64,000 nt of DNA from Devosia sp. 1566. Lineage in GTDB: Bacteria; Pseudomonadota; Alphaproteobacteria; Rhizobiales; Devosiaceae. Under the pieces are notes generated by a model. It searched no databases. It saw nothing but the letters and a program-made list of their open reading frames with translations, and had not been told where the DNA came from. The stretch is taken from NCBI RefSeq assembly GCF_004005995.1, contig NZ_CP034767.1:124001-188000 (forward strand), written 5' to 3'. A program made the position numbers and the translations under genes. Shown piece by piece: positions 43,623-52,394 of the stretch (positions are counted from its first letter, which is position 1; each line of letters begins with the position of its first letter).

Positions 43623-45428
43623 TTAGTCGTCACCCATCTTGAGCGCCTTGATGAAGGCCTCTTGCGGGATTTCCACCGAGCCGAACTGGCGCATGCGCTT
43701 TTTGCCGGCTTTTTGCTTTTCCAAAAGCTTGCGCTTGCGGGTGGCGTCGCCGCCATAACATTTGGCCGTCACGTCCTTGCGCATGGCGCGCACGGTTTCG
43801 CGGGCGATGATCTTGCCGCCAATCGCCGCCTGGATCGGAATGACGAAGAGATGGGGCGGAATGAGGTCCTTGAGCTTTTCGCACATGATGCGGCCGCGCG
43901 ATTCGGCGACGGTGCGGTGCACCAGCATCGAAAGGGCATCCACCGGCTCGCTGTTGACCAGCACGGAAAGCTTGACCAGATCGCCGGGGCGATGCTCGGC
44001 CAGCTGGTAGTCAAAGCTGGCATAGCCCTTGGAGATGGATTTCAGCCGATCATAGAAATCGAACACCACCTCGTTGAGCGGCAAATCATATTCCACCATG
44101 GCGCGATTGCCGACATAGGAGAGGTTGCGCTGGATGCCGCGCCGGTCCTGGCAGAGCTTGAGGATCGAGCCGAGATATTCGTCGGGGGTGAGAATGGTCG
44201 CCTTGATCCAGGGCTCGCGGATCTCGGCGATCTTCATCACATCGGGCAGATCGGCGGGGTTGTGGAGCATCACCACCTCGCCATTGGTCATCTCGACCTC
44301 GTAGACCACCGAAGGGGCGGTGGCGATCAGATCGAGATTGAACTCGCGGCTCAGGCGCTCCTGGATGATTTCGAGGTGGAGGAGGCCCAAAAAGCCGCAG
44401 CGGAAGCCAAAGCCGAGCGCGGCCGAAGTTTCCATCTCGAAGGAGAAACTGGCGTCGTTGAGCCGCAGCTTGCCCATGGCGGCGCGCAGCTCGTCGAAAT
44501 CGGAGGCATCGACGGGAAAGAGGCCGCAGAACACCACCGGCTGGGCCGGGCGGAAGCCTGGGAGGGCCTCGCTGGTGGGCTTGCGATCATCGGTGATGGT
44601 ATCGCCCACATTGGTATCGGCCACTTCCTTGATGGAAGCGGTGAAAAAGCCGAGCTCGCCCGGGCCGAGTTCGCCGACATCGACAAGCTTGGGGGTGAAT
44701 ACGCCGACGCGGTCGAGCTCATACACGGCGCCCGACGCCATCATGCGGATGCGCTGGCCCTTCTTGACCGTGCCATCGACAACGCGGATCAGCACCACGA
44801 CGCCGAGGTAAGTGTCGTACCACGAGTCAACCAAGAGCGCCTTGAGCGGGGCGTCGAGAATGCCCTTGGGCGGGGGCAGGCGGGTGACGATGGCCTCGAG
44901 CACGGTGTCAATGCCGAGCCCGGTCTTGGCTGAGATCTCGAGTGCATCGGACGCATCAATGCCGATCACGTCCTCGATCTGCTGCTTGACGCGCGGAATG
45001 TCGGCGGCGGGCAGATCGACCTTGTTGAGCACCGGCACGATCTCGTGGCCGGCATCGAGGGCATGGTACACATTGGCGAGGGTCTGCGCTTCGACGCCCT
45101 GGGAGGCGTCGACCACAAGGAGCGAACCCTCGACGGCCGCCATGCTCCGGCTGACTTCATAGGCGAAGTCGACGTGTCCGGGCGTGTCGATGAGGTTGAG
45201 GATATAATCCTCGCCATCCGCCGCGTGGTATTTGAGGCGCACGGTTTGCGCCTTGATGGTGATGCCGCGCTCGCGCTCGATATCCATCGAGTCGAGCACC
45301 TGCTCCTTCATCTCGCGCAGCTCCAGCCCACCGGTGAGCTGGATCAGCCGGTCGGCCAGGGTGGACTTGCCATGGTCGATATGGGCGACGATGGAAAAAT
45401 TGCGGATGCGGTTCTGCGGCGTTGTCAT
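43623..45428 (-). CDS. lepA: Elongation factor 4 (LepA)
   Basis: A 601 aa translational GTPase. G1 is [10 protein letters not shown]3 DTPGHVDF, G4 NKVDLP, followed by domains II and III and the LepA-specific C-terminal domain ([47 protein letters not shown]). It back-translocates or remodels ribosomes under stress and acts at the membrane-stored pool. ATG 45428 is chosen over a TTG two codons earlier. It appears complete and typical, a backbone housekeeping gene. Confidence 0.98.
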   Translation of the reverse strand: MTTPQNRIRNFSIVAHIDHGKSTLADRLIQLTGGLELREMKEQVLDSMDIERERGITIKAQTVRLKYHAADGEDYILNLIDTPGHVDFAYEVSRSMAAVEGSLLVVDASQGVEAQTLANVYHALDAGHEIVPVLNKVDLPAADIPRVKQQIEDVIGIDASDALEISAKTGLGIDTVLEAIVTRLPPPKGILDAPLKALLVDSWYDTYLGVVVLIRVVDGTVKKGQRIRMMASGAVYELDRVGVFTPKLVDVGELGPGELGFFTASIKEVADTNVGDTITDDRKPTSEALPGFRPAQPVVFCGLFPVDASDFDELRAAMGKLRLNDASFSFEMETSAALGFGFRCGFLGLLHLEIIQERLSREFNLDLIATAPSVVYEVEMTNGEVVMLHNPADLPDVMKIAEIREPWIKATILTPDEYLGSILKLCQDRRGIQRNLSYVGNRAMVEYDLPLNEVVFDFYDRLKSISKGYASFDYQLAEHRPGDLVKLSVLVNSEPVDALSMLVHRTVAESRGRIMCEKLKDLIPPHLFVIPIQAAIGGKIIARETVRAMRKDVTAKCYGGDATRKRKLLEKQKAGKKRMRQFGSVEIPQEAFIKALKMGDD

Positions 45429-45480
45429 GGGCAAGCGTCTAGCAGAACCGCAGGGGACCGCAAAGATGGTTTAGCGCGCG

Positions 45481-45894
45481 TTAACTGCCGCTTTTCATCG
45501 CGGCATAGATGTTCACCACCGCTTCGGCATTTTGCCGGTCGGCGCCACCTTCGGCGCAATCGGGCGTGGTGCGCTCCACATCGGCCTTGATCTTGGCATA
45601 GGCTTGGGTCGCGGCAGCGTCATCCATGCCCAGGCCCGCCTCGAAGCGCTTTTGGTCGTTGTTCATGCGTGAGGTGGCATTTTCATCCACGGTGATGGCG
45701 CATATCTCGATGATGGCCTTGGTGGCATAAAGCCCGGTGAGCAGATTGGCCTGCTTGGGCGTGGCATTAACCGGGGCGGCCGGATCGATGCTGATTTCGG
45801 CTGGCGCGGGGGTCGTGGTCGGCGCGGCTTGCTGCGCCTGGGCGGCGGTGAGCGGCAAGATCAGGACGGCAGCAAGAACGAGTGGGCGCAACAT
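45481..45894 (-). CDS. Hypothetical periplasmic protein
   Basis: A 137 aa protein with a signal peptide (LVLAAVLILPLTAAQAQ) and a mature domain of about 110 residues containing two cysteines (IEICAITV, TTPDCAEG), which could form a disulfide. The N-terminal mature part is Pro/Thr/Ala-rich. No named family recognised. It lies upstream of lepA on the same strand but with a separate start. Confidence 0.72.
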   Translation of the reverse strand: MLRPLVLAAVLILPLTAAQAQQAAPTTTPAPAEISIDPAAPVNATPKQANLLTGLYATKAIIEICAITVDENATSRMNNDQKRFEAGLGMDDAAATQAYAKIKADVERTTPDCAEGGADRQNAEAVVNIYAAMKSGS

Positions 45895-45967
45895 GGATCA
45901 GCTCCTTTGGGGCGGCGGGCAGGGCCCGGCGGGGTTGCTCCCCTTGGAACGCGCGAATGTGGCTTGT

Positions 45968-46111
45968 CTACGGCGCTCCCCCGCAAACCGGGTGGTGCGG
46001 GGGCAGATCGGCCCAGTCGCGCAGCCCGGGCGCTTCCGGCTCGGGCGGTGGCGCGGCGGGCAGGGTGAACCAGGGCAACAGCCATTGACGGAGACGGGCA
46101 AGAACAAACAT
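45968..46111 (-). CDS. Small protein of 47 aa
   Basis: ATG 46111 is preceded by AAAGGAGCCGACAAA, a near-ideal ribosome binding site. The product begins with an amphipathic membrane-binding-like helix (MFVLARLRQWLLPWFTL), followed by a Pro-rich linker and LRDWADLPPHHPVCGG. It is shorter than usual gene-finding cut-offs. Its neighbours are an exported protein and a divergent LysR gene. Family unknown; the initiation signal is the main evidence. Confidence 0.5.
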   Translation of the reverse strand: MFVLARLRQWLLPWFTLPAAPPPEPEAPGLRDWADLPPHHPVCGGAP

Positions 46112-46216
46112 TTTGTCGGCTCCTTTCCGGGGCAAGGTGTGAGATGGGGCGCAGAATGCGCGCGGGTCGGAGCTCGGGCAATCGACAAGGTTGCGGCGCC
46201 ATTATAGAAAATCTCC

Positions 46217-47128
46217 ATGAGCAAGGGCTTTCCCATTCCCCTCAATGCGGTGCGCGCGATCGAGATCGTGGCGCGTCGCGGTGCACTGGCGCCGGCGGCC
46301 GAGGAGCTGGGCGTGACCCTTGGCGCCGTCAGCCAGCATTTGCGCCGGGCCGAGGCGCGGCTGGGGATGGAGCTGTTCGAGCGTACGGGGCAGGGGCTGG
46401 TGCCCACCGCAGCCTTGCGCGCTGCCTTGCCCCAGCTCAGCGCCGGCTTTGCCGCGCTCCAGGACGGGCTGGCGGAACTGAGCGGCAGCGACGAGGCCAT
46501 TCTCAACCTGACGGTGGGGAGCGTTTTCGCTTCGCGCTGGCTGATCTGGCGGATCAACAAGTTCACGACGCTTTATCCCGAGATCGAGGTGCGGCTGACA
46601 GTGACGGGTGCCATGCTCGATCTGCAGCGCGCCGATATCGACTGCGGCATTCGCTTTGGCGCCGGCAACTGGCCGGGCGTGATCGCGACACCGATCGGGG
46701 GCGCCGAGTTCCAGCCCGTGTGTGCGCCGCCCATTGCTCGGGCCCTCAAGCATCCCAGCTATCTGTATGGGGTGCCCGTGATCCGCGACGAAACTACCAT
46801 GCTGTCCTGGGATCTGTGGCTGCAATCGGTGGGGTTGGACGCAGAGCGGCGCCTGCATGGGCCCACCTATTCCGATCCCTCGCTCGCCTTTGATGCGGCG
46901 ATTTCCGAACAAGGCGTGCTGATGGCGGTGGACATGATGAGCGCCGATGCGGTCAGCGATGGCCGGCTGGTGCGCCCCTTCACCGGTCCAGTGAGCGGGC
47001 CCCATCAGTATTGGCTGGCGACGGCCAAAGGGCGACGCGAAACGACGAAGCTACGCCGCTTTCGCGAATGGCTGGCCGCCGAAATACCCGCCTCGGCGCG
47101 GGGCTATGTGCACCAGTCGCGCGGCTGA
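46217..47128 (+). CDS. LysR family regulator, GcvA-like
   Basis: A 303 aa protein with a winged helix (IPLNAVRAIEIVARRGALAPAAEELGVTLGAVSQHLRRAEARLGMELFER) and an effector domain of the GcvA/AmpR subgroup (TPIGGAEFQPVCAPPIA). The target gene is not obvious: the divergent neighbour is the 47 aa small protein. It acts as a cytoplasmic DNA-binding tetramer. The start fits the family N-terminus. Confidence 0.9.
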   Translation: MSKGFPIPLNAVRAIEIVARRGALAPAAEELGVTLGAVSQHLRRAEARLGMELFERTGQGLVPTAALRAALPQLSAGFAALQDGLAELSGSDEAILNLTVGSVFASRWLIWRINKFTTLYPEIEVRLTVTGAMLDLQRADIDCGIRFGAGNWPGVIATPIGGAEFQPVCAPPIARALKHPSYLYGVPVIRDETTMLSWDLWLQSVGLDAERRLHGPTYSDPSLAFDAAISEQGVLMAVDMMSADAVSDGRLVRPFTGPVSGPHQYWLATAKGRRETTKLRRFREWLAAEIPASARGYVHQSRG

Positions 47129-47157
47129 GCCCGGCCAGGTAATTGGGTATTCAGATA

Positions 47158-47208
47158 CTTAAGCGAAAACTTAAGCGTTGACGCTCCGGCTGGGCTGGGA
47201 TACTTAAG
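47158..47208 (+). promoter_or_regulatory. Promoter and CTTAAG operators of the ArsR/SRPBCC operon
   Basis: TTGACG (47178-47183), a 17-base spacer and TACTTA (47201-47206) form a good sigma-70-type promoter. Three CTTAAG palindromes (47158-47163, 47170-47175, 47203-47208) flank it, one overlapping the -10. The ArsR-family ATG is at 47212, about at the expected start site, so the mRNA is probably leaderless and self-repressed. Confidence 0.6.
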
Positions 47209-47211
47209 TTC

Positions 47212-47577
47212 ATGCTTAACCAAGACGACCAACTCGACCAGATTTACCGCGCCCTTGCCGATCCGACCCGTCGGGCGGTGGTGGAGCGGCTGACCGCCGG
47301 ATCGGCCACGGTGAGCGAGCTTGCCGAGCCGTTCGACATGTCGCTGCCGGGCCTGACACAGCACCTCCGGGTGCTTGAAGACGCCGGGCTGGTGCGAACC
47401 GAGAAAGTGGGCCGGGTGCGCACCTGCACGCTCGACCTCCAGGCCCTGGGGAGCGCCGAACGCTGGATTAACCAGCGCCGCCAGGCATGGGCGCAGCGCT
47501 TTGATCGACTGGGCGCTTTGCTGGCCGAGGATGACGAGCCTTCACCGCCAACACCATCCAAAGGAAGAGATTCATGA
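47212..47577 (+). CDS. ArsR family regulator paired with an SRPBCC protein
   Basis: A 121 aa winged-helix regulator (DQIYRALADPTRRAVVERL, SATVSELAEPFDMSLPGLTQHLRVLEDAGLV). It lacks the metal-binding cysteines of ArsR/SmtB sensors, as usual for the subgroup that sits in front of an AHSA1/SRPBCC gene. It overlaps that gene by 4 bases. No Shine-Dalgarno precedes ATG 47212; the promoter lies directly upstream, consistent with leaderless translation. It likely represses its own operon. Confidence 0.92.
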   Translation: MLNQDDQLDQIYRALADPTRRAVVERLTAGSATVSELAEPFDMSLPGLTQHLRVLEDAGLVRTEKVGRVRTCTLDLQALGSAERWINQRRQAWAQRFDRLGALLAEDDEPSPPTPSKGRDS

Positions 47578-48011
47578 CCGATCGTTCCGTTTCCCACGGC
47601 AGCTTCACCATTGACCGGGTTCTTCCCGCCAAGCCAGAGCGCGTGTTTCGCGCCTGGTCGGACCGGGAACAAAAGGCCAAGTGGTTCCCGGTGGGCGAGA
47701 TCTTCGAGTTCAAGGTCGGCGGCCGGGAATACCAGGCCGATAGCGGGCCCAATGGCGCCCAGTTCGTGTTCGATGTGCGCTATCACGACATCGTCCTCAA
47801 CCAGCGCATCGTCTACGCCTATGAAATGCTGATGGATGGCCGCCGCATCTCGGTTTCGGTGGCCACGGTCGAGCTGGTGCCCGAAGGCGAGGGCACGCGG
47901 ATGATCGTCACCGAGCAGGGGGCGTTCCTGGATGGGCTCGACAATTCGCGCCAACGCCAAGAAGGCACGGAGCAATTGATGGACGCTCTGGCACTCGCGC
48001 TCGCCAACTAA
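47574..48011 (+). CDS. SRPBCC (AHSA1-like) domain protein
   Basis: A 145 aa START/Bet v1-like hydrophobic-cavity protein: FTIDRVLPAKPERVFRAWSDREQKAKWF is the typical N-terminal beta-alpha unit, and the closing long helix is LDNSRQRQEGTEQLMDALALAL. Such proteins bind hydrophobic ligands; with an ArsR-type partner they are common in Hyphomicrobiales, with no firm substrate. Coupled translation with the regulator is indicated by the ATGA overlap. Confidence 0.92.
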   Translation: MTDRSVSHGSFTIDRVLPAKPERVFRAWSDREQKAKWFPVGEIFEFKVGGREYQADSGPNGAQFVFDVRYHDIVLNQRIVYAYEMLMDGRRISVSVATVELVPEGEGTRMIVTEQGAFLDGLDNSRQRQEGTEQLMDALALALAN

Positions 48012-48091
48012 GGTTTCTCGTTTCTTCATTTCCGGGACGGCGTGATCCTTGGGGACACTGGCTCGATCACGCGCCCCGATAGGAGGTTTTG

Positions 48092-48649
48092 ATGCGTAAA
48101 TTGCTGGCCTGGAACATGATCACGCTCGATGGCTATTTCGAAGGGGCGCAGCCCTGGGATCTGAGCTTTCACAGCACGGTCTGGGGCCCCGAGCTCGAGG
48201 CCATGTCGCGCCAACAATTGGAGGGCGACACAACCCTGATATTTGGTCGCCGGACCTATGAGGGCATGGCGGCGTATTGGCCGACCGCCAGTGATGAAGG
48301 CGAAGTGGCGGTGCGTATGAACGCGGTGCCAAAAATCGTGGTGTCCAATACGCTCACGAGTGCGGACTGGAACAACACCAGGGTGCTGAATGGTGGGGCC
48401 GCCCAAACCATTGCTGCGCTCAAGGGTGAAGAGGGTGGTGATCTTTATGTGTTTGGCAGCGCCCAATTGTTGGACAGCCTGCTCGCGGCGGGCTTAGTTG
48501 ACGAATACCGGCTGTGCCTCACGCCAGTGGTGCAGGGGCGCGGCACGCCCCTGTTCAAGCCCGCCGAGGAGCCGAAGAACTGGACCTTGCTGGAAGCCCG
48601 CGCCCTGCAAACCGGCGGCGTGGTGCTGCGGTATCGGGTCAAGGGGTAA
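48092..48649 (+). CDS. Dihydrofolate reductase / RibD C-terminal domain family protein
   Basis: A 185 aa protein: MRKLLAWNMITLDGYFEG at the N-terminus, FGRRTYEGMAAYWP in the middle and LYVFGSAQLLDSLLAAGLVDEYRLCLTPVVQGRGTPLF at the end, the RibD_C pattern. ATG 48092 follows AGGAGG. NADPH-dependent reductase activity is assumed from the fold. It lies after the ArsR/SRPBCC pair, an arrangement often seen with these genes, and may be their co-regulated partner. Confidence 0.9.
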   Translation: MRKLLAWNMITLDGYFEGAQPWDLSFHSTVWGPELEAMSRQQLEGDTTLIFGRRTYEGMAAYWPTASDEGEVAVRMNAVPKIVVSNTLTSADWNNTRVLNGGAAQTIAALKGEEGGDLYVFGSAQLLDSLLAAGLVDEYRLCLTPVVQGRGTPLFKPAEEPKNWTLLEARALQTGGVVLRYRVKG

Positions 48650-48664
48650 AGGCCCCTTACCCGC

Positions 48665-48702
48665 ATCTCAGGATGGATCCCGGCTCAGGGCCGGGATGAC
48701 AG
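48665..48702. repeat. REP-like palindromic element
   Basis: A 38-base element with ATCCCGGC and GCCGGGAT arms and a flanking CTCAGGATGG; the same element lies at 54509-54546 with a small difference in the loop. Both lie just 3' of a gene. Elements of this appearance are frequent in Rhizobiales genomes. Confidence 0.75.
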
Positions 48703-48753
48703 CTGGTGGGTCGGAGAGGGCGTGCGCGCCTGCCGGTAAGGTGCGCCGGCGCA

Positions 48754-49773
48754 TTAACCCTGGCTGTTCCGCAGACGGGATTGTTCGGCTTGGTCGCGTT
48801 TGCGTTGCTTGGCGCGGCGGGCGGCTTCGGCGGCTTCGTCGCCGAGGTGGGCGGTGCCGCGTTGGCGGGCGAGTTCGATCTGTTTTTGCCGCTCGGCGGC
48901 GGCGGCATGCTTGGCGGTGTCGTCAGCGCAATGGGGGCAGGCCACGCCTTCGCTAAAGCGCGGATCCGTGCGGTCGGCGGGGGTGAGCGGGTGGCGACAG
49001 GCGCGGCAGAGGGTCGCCTCACCTTGCGCGAGGCCATGTCCAACCGCGACGCGATCATCGAACACAAAGCATTCGCCTTCAAAGCGGCTGTCCTGCTCGG
49101 GCACGGTTTCCAGATAAGCCAGAATGCCGCCCTTGAGGTGGAACACTTCGGCAAAGCCCTGGCTCAATAGGTAGGAAGACGCCTTTTCGCAGCGGATGCC
49201 ACCGGTGCAAAACATGGCGACTTTCTTGTCGCGCGCGGGATCAAGATGGGTCGCCACATAGTCCTTGAACTCGGTGAAGGTCGCGGTCGCGGGATCGAGC
49301 GCGCCCTTGAAGGTGCCCAGCCCCACTTCGTAGTCGTTGCGGGTATCGACCAGCACCACATCATCGCGCTCGATCAGGCTGTTCCAGTCGGCGGGCGCCA
49401 CATAGGTGCCCACGGTTTGGGACGGATTGGCTTCGGGCGCGCGCAGGGTGACGATCTCGTGCTTGAGCCGCACCTTCATGCGCAGGAACGGCATCTCGGC
49501 GGCGCCCGAGAACTTGATCTCGGCGCCGCCGAGCCGGCCGGCCCAAAGCGCGTCCTGGAGCAGGAATGCGTGCAGCGCGTCGATGGCGTCGGGCGTGCCG
49601 GCTACCGTGCCATTGATGCCCTCGGGCGCCAGGATCAGCGTTCCCTTGATCGCGCGGGCGCAGCAGAACTGCGCCAGCATCGGCTGGATGGCCGTGGCAT
49701 CGGGCAGATCAGCGAACTTATAAACGGCCATGACCTTGTATGGCAGGGCGGCTTGCGGCAAGTTATCGGGCAT
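48754..49773 (-). CDS. trhO: tRNA uridine(34) hydroxylase TrhO
   Basis: A 339 aa rhodanese-type protein: an N-terminal UPF0176 domain (YKFADLPDATAIQPMLAQFCCARAIKGTLILAPEGINGTVAG), then a rhodanese domain with active-site Cys in FCTGGIRCEKASSYLL. A CRAC...CPHC zinc-like pair follows, and the charged tail is RRAKQRKRDQ. TrhO hydroxylates U34 of certain tRNAs in an oxygen-dependent way. It is divergent from the aldo/keto reductase at 49882. Confidence 0.95.
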   Translation of the reverse strand: MPDNLPQAALPYKVMAVYKFADLPDATAIQPMLAQFCCARAIKGTLILAPEGINGTVAGTPDAIDALHAFLLQDALWAGRLGGAEIKFSGAAEMPFLRMKVRLKHEIVTLRAPEANPSQTVGTYVAPADWNSLIERDDVVLVDTRNDYEVGLGTFKGALDPATATFTEFKDYVATHLDPARDKKVAMFCTGGIRCEKASSYLLSQGFAEVFHLKGGILAYLETVPEQDSRFEGECFVFDDRVAVGHGLAQGEATLCRACRHPLTPADRTDPRFSEGVACPHCADDTAKHAAAAERQKQIELARQRGTAHLGDEAAEAARRAKQRKRDQAEQSRLRNSQG

Positions 49774-49881
49774 CGGGATTCCGGCAGACGCTGAATGGCG
49801 TCTGGCTCTCTATCATCGCGTCACGCCCTGCGCCAAGCAGCGCGCCGTCGCTCAATCGCACATTTCTGGGAGGCAAGAACC

Positions 49882-50919
49882 ATGACTTATCGGGCCGACA
49901 CGGCGCGCTACGACACAATGCAATATCGCCATTCCGGCCGTTCGGGCCTGCAGCTGCCGGTGGTGAGCCTGGGGCTGTGGCAGAATTTCGGGGGCACGCG
50001 CGACTATCCCAGCGCCATGGAAATCCTCGGCCACGCCTTTGACGCCGGGGTGACCCATTTCGATCTCGCCAACAATTATGGGCCCCCGGCCGGCTCGGCC
50101 GAGGAATTGTTCGGGCAGGTGATGGCGCGCGATTTCCGCCCCTATCGCGACGAGCTGATCATTTCCACCAAGGCGGGCTACAATATGTGGCCGGGCCCCT
50201 ATGGCGAGTTTGGCAGCCGCAAATATCTGCTGTCGAGCCTTGACCAGAGCCTGGGGAGGATGGGGCTCGACTATGTCGATATCTTTTATTCCCACCGCTT
50301 TGACCCCAACACCCCGCTTGAGGAGACCATGGGCGCGCTGGCTCATGCAGTGCGGGTCGGCAAGGCGCTTTATGTCGGCATCTCGTCCTATCCAGAGGCG
50401 CAAACGCGCGAGGCCTATCGGATCCTCAAGGAAATGGGGGTGCAGACCACCATTCACCAGCCCAGCTATTCCGTGCTCAACCGCTGGATCGAGAACGACC
50501 ACACCATCGATGCCTGCGGGGAGCTCGGGATCGGCATGATCGCCTTTTCGCCCCTGGCGCAGGGCGTGCTCTCGGGCAAATACAACAATGGCCAAAAGGA
50601 AGGCACCCGCGGCGAGAACCCCAATGGTTCGCTGCGCGCCAGCCATATCGAGCCGCGGGTGCTCGAAGCGGTCGACAAGCTCGGCGAAATTGCCAAGGCG
50701 CGCGGGCAGAGCCTGGTGCAACTGGCGTTGAGCTGGGTTTTGCGGCGACCGGAAATGACTTCGGCGCTGATCGGGGTGCGCAATCTCGACCAGCTCAAGG
50801 ACAATCTGGGCGTGCTCAACAATCTTGCGCTCAGCGCCGAGGAGATCGCAGCGATCGACGCGGCCACGGCCGGGGGGCAGATGGAACTGCACCCCAGCCC
50901 CAAGGGCTGGCTGCGCTAA
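49882..50919 (+). CDS. Aldo/keto reductase, YghZ/Gpr-like
   Basis: A 345 aa protein with RSGLQLPVVSLGLWQNFGG, HFDLANNYGPPAGSAEELFG (Asp and Tyr), ISTKAGYNMWPGPYG (Lys) and IFYSHRFDP (His). The long loop after the lysine and the EGTRGENPNGSLR segment are typical of the E. coli YghZ group, which reduces L-glyceraldehyde 3-phosphate and related aldehydes. ATG 49882 follows GGGAGG. It overlaps the end of the flavoprotein gene on the other strand by 4 bases. Confidence 0.92.
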   Translation: MTYRADTARYDTMQYRHSGRSGLQLPVVSLGLWQNFGGTRDYPSAMEILGHAFDAGVTHFDLANNYGPPAGSAEELFGQVMARDFRPYRDELIISTKAGYNMWPGPYGEFGSRKYLLSSLDQSLGRMGLDYVDIFYSHRFDPNTPLEETMGALAHAVRVGKALYVGISSYPEAQTREAYRILKEMGVQTTIHQPSYSVLNRWIENDHTIDACGELGIGMIAFSPLAQGVLSGKYNNGQKEGTRGENPNGSLRASHIEPRVLEAVDKLGEIAKARGQSLVQLALSWVLRRPEMTSALIGVRNLDQLKDNLGVLNNLALSAEEIAAIDAATAGGQMELHPSPKGWLR

Positions 50920-51803
50920 AGGAGCATGGACTGCTGCGCGCCCATGGCGGCCATCGAGCCGGCATAGGCGGCGCTGGTGACACTGTGCATCGGGGTGGTG
51001 AGGTCGCCCGCCGCGAAGACCCCCTCACGCGAGGTGGCCTGGCGCTCGCCCACCACCACCATGGTGCCGGTGGGCGTGGTGTCGGTCTCGAGCCCCAGCT
51101 GCTCGTGCAGGTCGGCGGATGGATGATTGCGGGGATGGGCGTAAAGCGCATCGAGTTCAACCTCGGTGCCATCTTCGAGGCTCACGCCCGACATCTGGCC
51201 GTTGTCCTGGTGGACTGCGGCGAGCTTGCCATCATGGATCTTGACGCCCCGTCGCTGCAGCTTGTTGCGCTCCGCGTCGGGGATGGCATTGCCATCCAGG
51301 ATCAGCGTGATGTCCTCGGTCCAGTCGCCATAAAGGGCCGGGGCATGCAGCGACATGGGGGTGCTGTAAAGCAGCCCCCAGCGCGGGCCTGCTTCATAGC
51401 CGTGGCAGAACGGGCAATGGATGACGGTCTTGCCCCATGCTTCGGCAAAGCCGGGGATGGGGGGCATTTCATCGGTGATGCCATAGCTCAGGATCAATCG
51501 GCGCGCGGCAAAGCTGTCCCCGGTCTCGGTGGTGATCGTGAAATCGTCGGGCTCCCCTGAAACGGTGCTGGCGCGGCCCTCGATCAGCCTGACCGTGGGA
51601 TAAGCCTCGAGCTGGCGGCGGGCGGCAGCGAGGATATCGCCGGGCGCTACCCCGTCATGACCCAGCACATTGTGGGCACTGTCGGCATAGCGGTTCCGGT
51701 TGAGCCCGGTATCGAGCACGCTCACCTTGCGGCGCGCGCGCCCGAGCTGGAGGGCTGCGGAAAGGCCGGCGAAGGAGCCGCCGACAACAAGTACGTCATC
51801 CAT
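50916..51803 (-). CDS. Thioredoxin-reductase-like FAD/NAD(P) oxidoreductase
   Basis: A 295 aa flavoprotein with an FAD loop VVGGSFAGLSAAL, a CPFCHGYE pair corresponding to the redox cysteines of thioredoxin reductase, and TSREGVFAAGDLTTP. ATG 51803 is inside the end of the Rrf2 gene. The CxxC suggests disulfide or electron-carrier reduction. Coupling to an Rrf2 regulator is a repeated arrangement in alphaproteobacteria and points to a nitrosative or redox stress role. Confidence 0.9.
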   Translation of the reverse strand: MDDVLVVGGSFAGLSAALQLGRARRKVSVLDTGLNRNRYADSAHNVLGHDGVAPGDILAAARRQLEAYPTVRLIEGRASTVSGEPDDFTITTETGDSFAARRLILSYGITDEMPPIPGFAEAWGKTVIHCPFCHGYEAGPRWGLLYSTPMSLHAPALYGDWTEDITLILDGNAIPDAERNKLQRRGVKIHDGKLAAVHQDNGQMSGVSLEDGTEVELDALYAHPRNHPSADLHEQLGLETDTTPTGTMVVVGERQATSREGVFAAGDLTTPMHSVTSAAYAGSMAAMGAQQSMLL

Positions 51804-52254
51804 GAAAATGGCTTTCGGAAGAATGGGAAAGAGCGGGAAGCGCAGTTGCGCCCGCCGCGAGTTGGGCAATGCTCAGGCGGCGCAGCCGGTTGGCGAGCAG
51901 GGCTTCGGCATCGGCCAGCACCTCGTTCATCACCCCGTCAACGGTGCGCACAATGGCGCAGCCGGGATCGCCCGGCTCGCTTTCGGTGCGCACGAGAAGG
52001 GTTTCCCCCAAGGCATGGTACACATCAAAGACGCTGATCTCGGGGGCGGGGCGCGCCAACTGCCAGCCCCCGCCATGGCCCTTGCTGGAGCCCACCAAAC
52101 CCGCTTCGCGCAGGCTGCCGAGCACACGGCGGACCACCACTGGATTGGTTTGCAGGCACACCGCCAGAACCCCTGAGGTCAGCGCGTCCTCGGGCTGGGC
52201 GTGCAGATGCACAAGGGCATGAAGGGCAACGGAAAGGCGACTGGATCTTTTCAT
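51796..52254 (-). CDS. Rrf2 family transcriptional regulator
   Basis: A 152 aa winged-helix regulator (LSVALHALVHLHA, SGVLAVCLQTNPVVVRRVLGSLREAGLVGSSKGHGGGWQLARP). Classical Fe-S sensors of this family (IscR, NsrR) have three cysteines after the wing, but only one is visible there (GDPGCAIVR), so it is closer to the YwnA-like, non-Fe-S type. It overlaps the downstream oxidoreductase by 8 bases and probably regulates it. Confidence 0.9.
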   Translation of the reverse strand: MKRSSRLSVALHALVHLHAQPEDALTSGVLAVCLQTNPVVVRRVLGSLREAGLVGSSKGHGGGWQLARPAPEISVFDVYHALGETLLVRTESEPGDPGCAIVRTVDGVMNEVLADAEALLANRLRRLSIAQLAAGATALPALSHSSESHFHG

Positions 52255-52394
52255 GTAACTTCTTTAGTTGCAGAATTGCGGCGCGTCAAGCGGGGCGCGA
52301 AAGCCACACTCATGTGGTCAGGGGGTGAGCGCCGGTTGACGGCCGGGGCGGCAGCGACCATGGTCGCCCCAGCCACTCAGCCCAGGACCTGCGC

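Noticed and set aside
43662..44933. A 423-codon open frame on the plus strand opposite lepA
   Set aside because: It is entirely antisense to a clear, complete lepA. High GC content keeps the complementary frame open; there is no family signature.
46144..46893. A 249-codon plus-strand frame inside the LysR gene
   Set aside because: A different frame of a clear LysR gene; Arg- and Gly-rich composition typical of a GC shadow.
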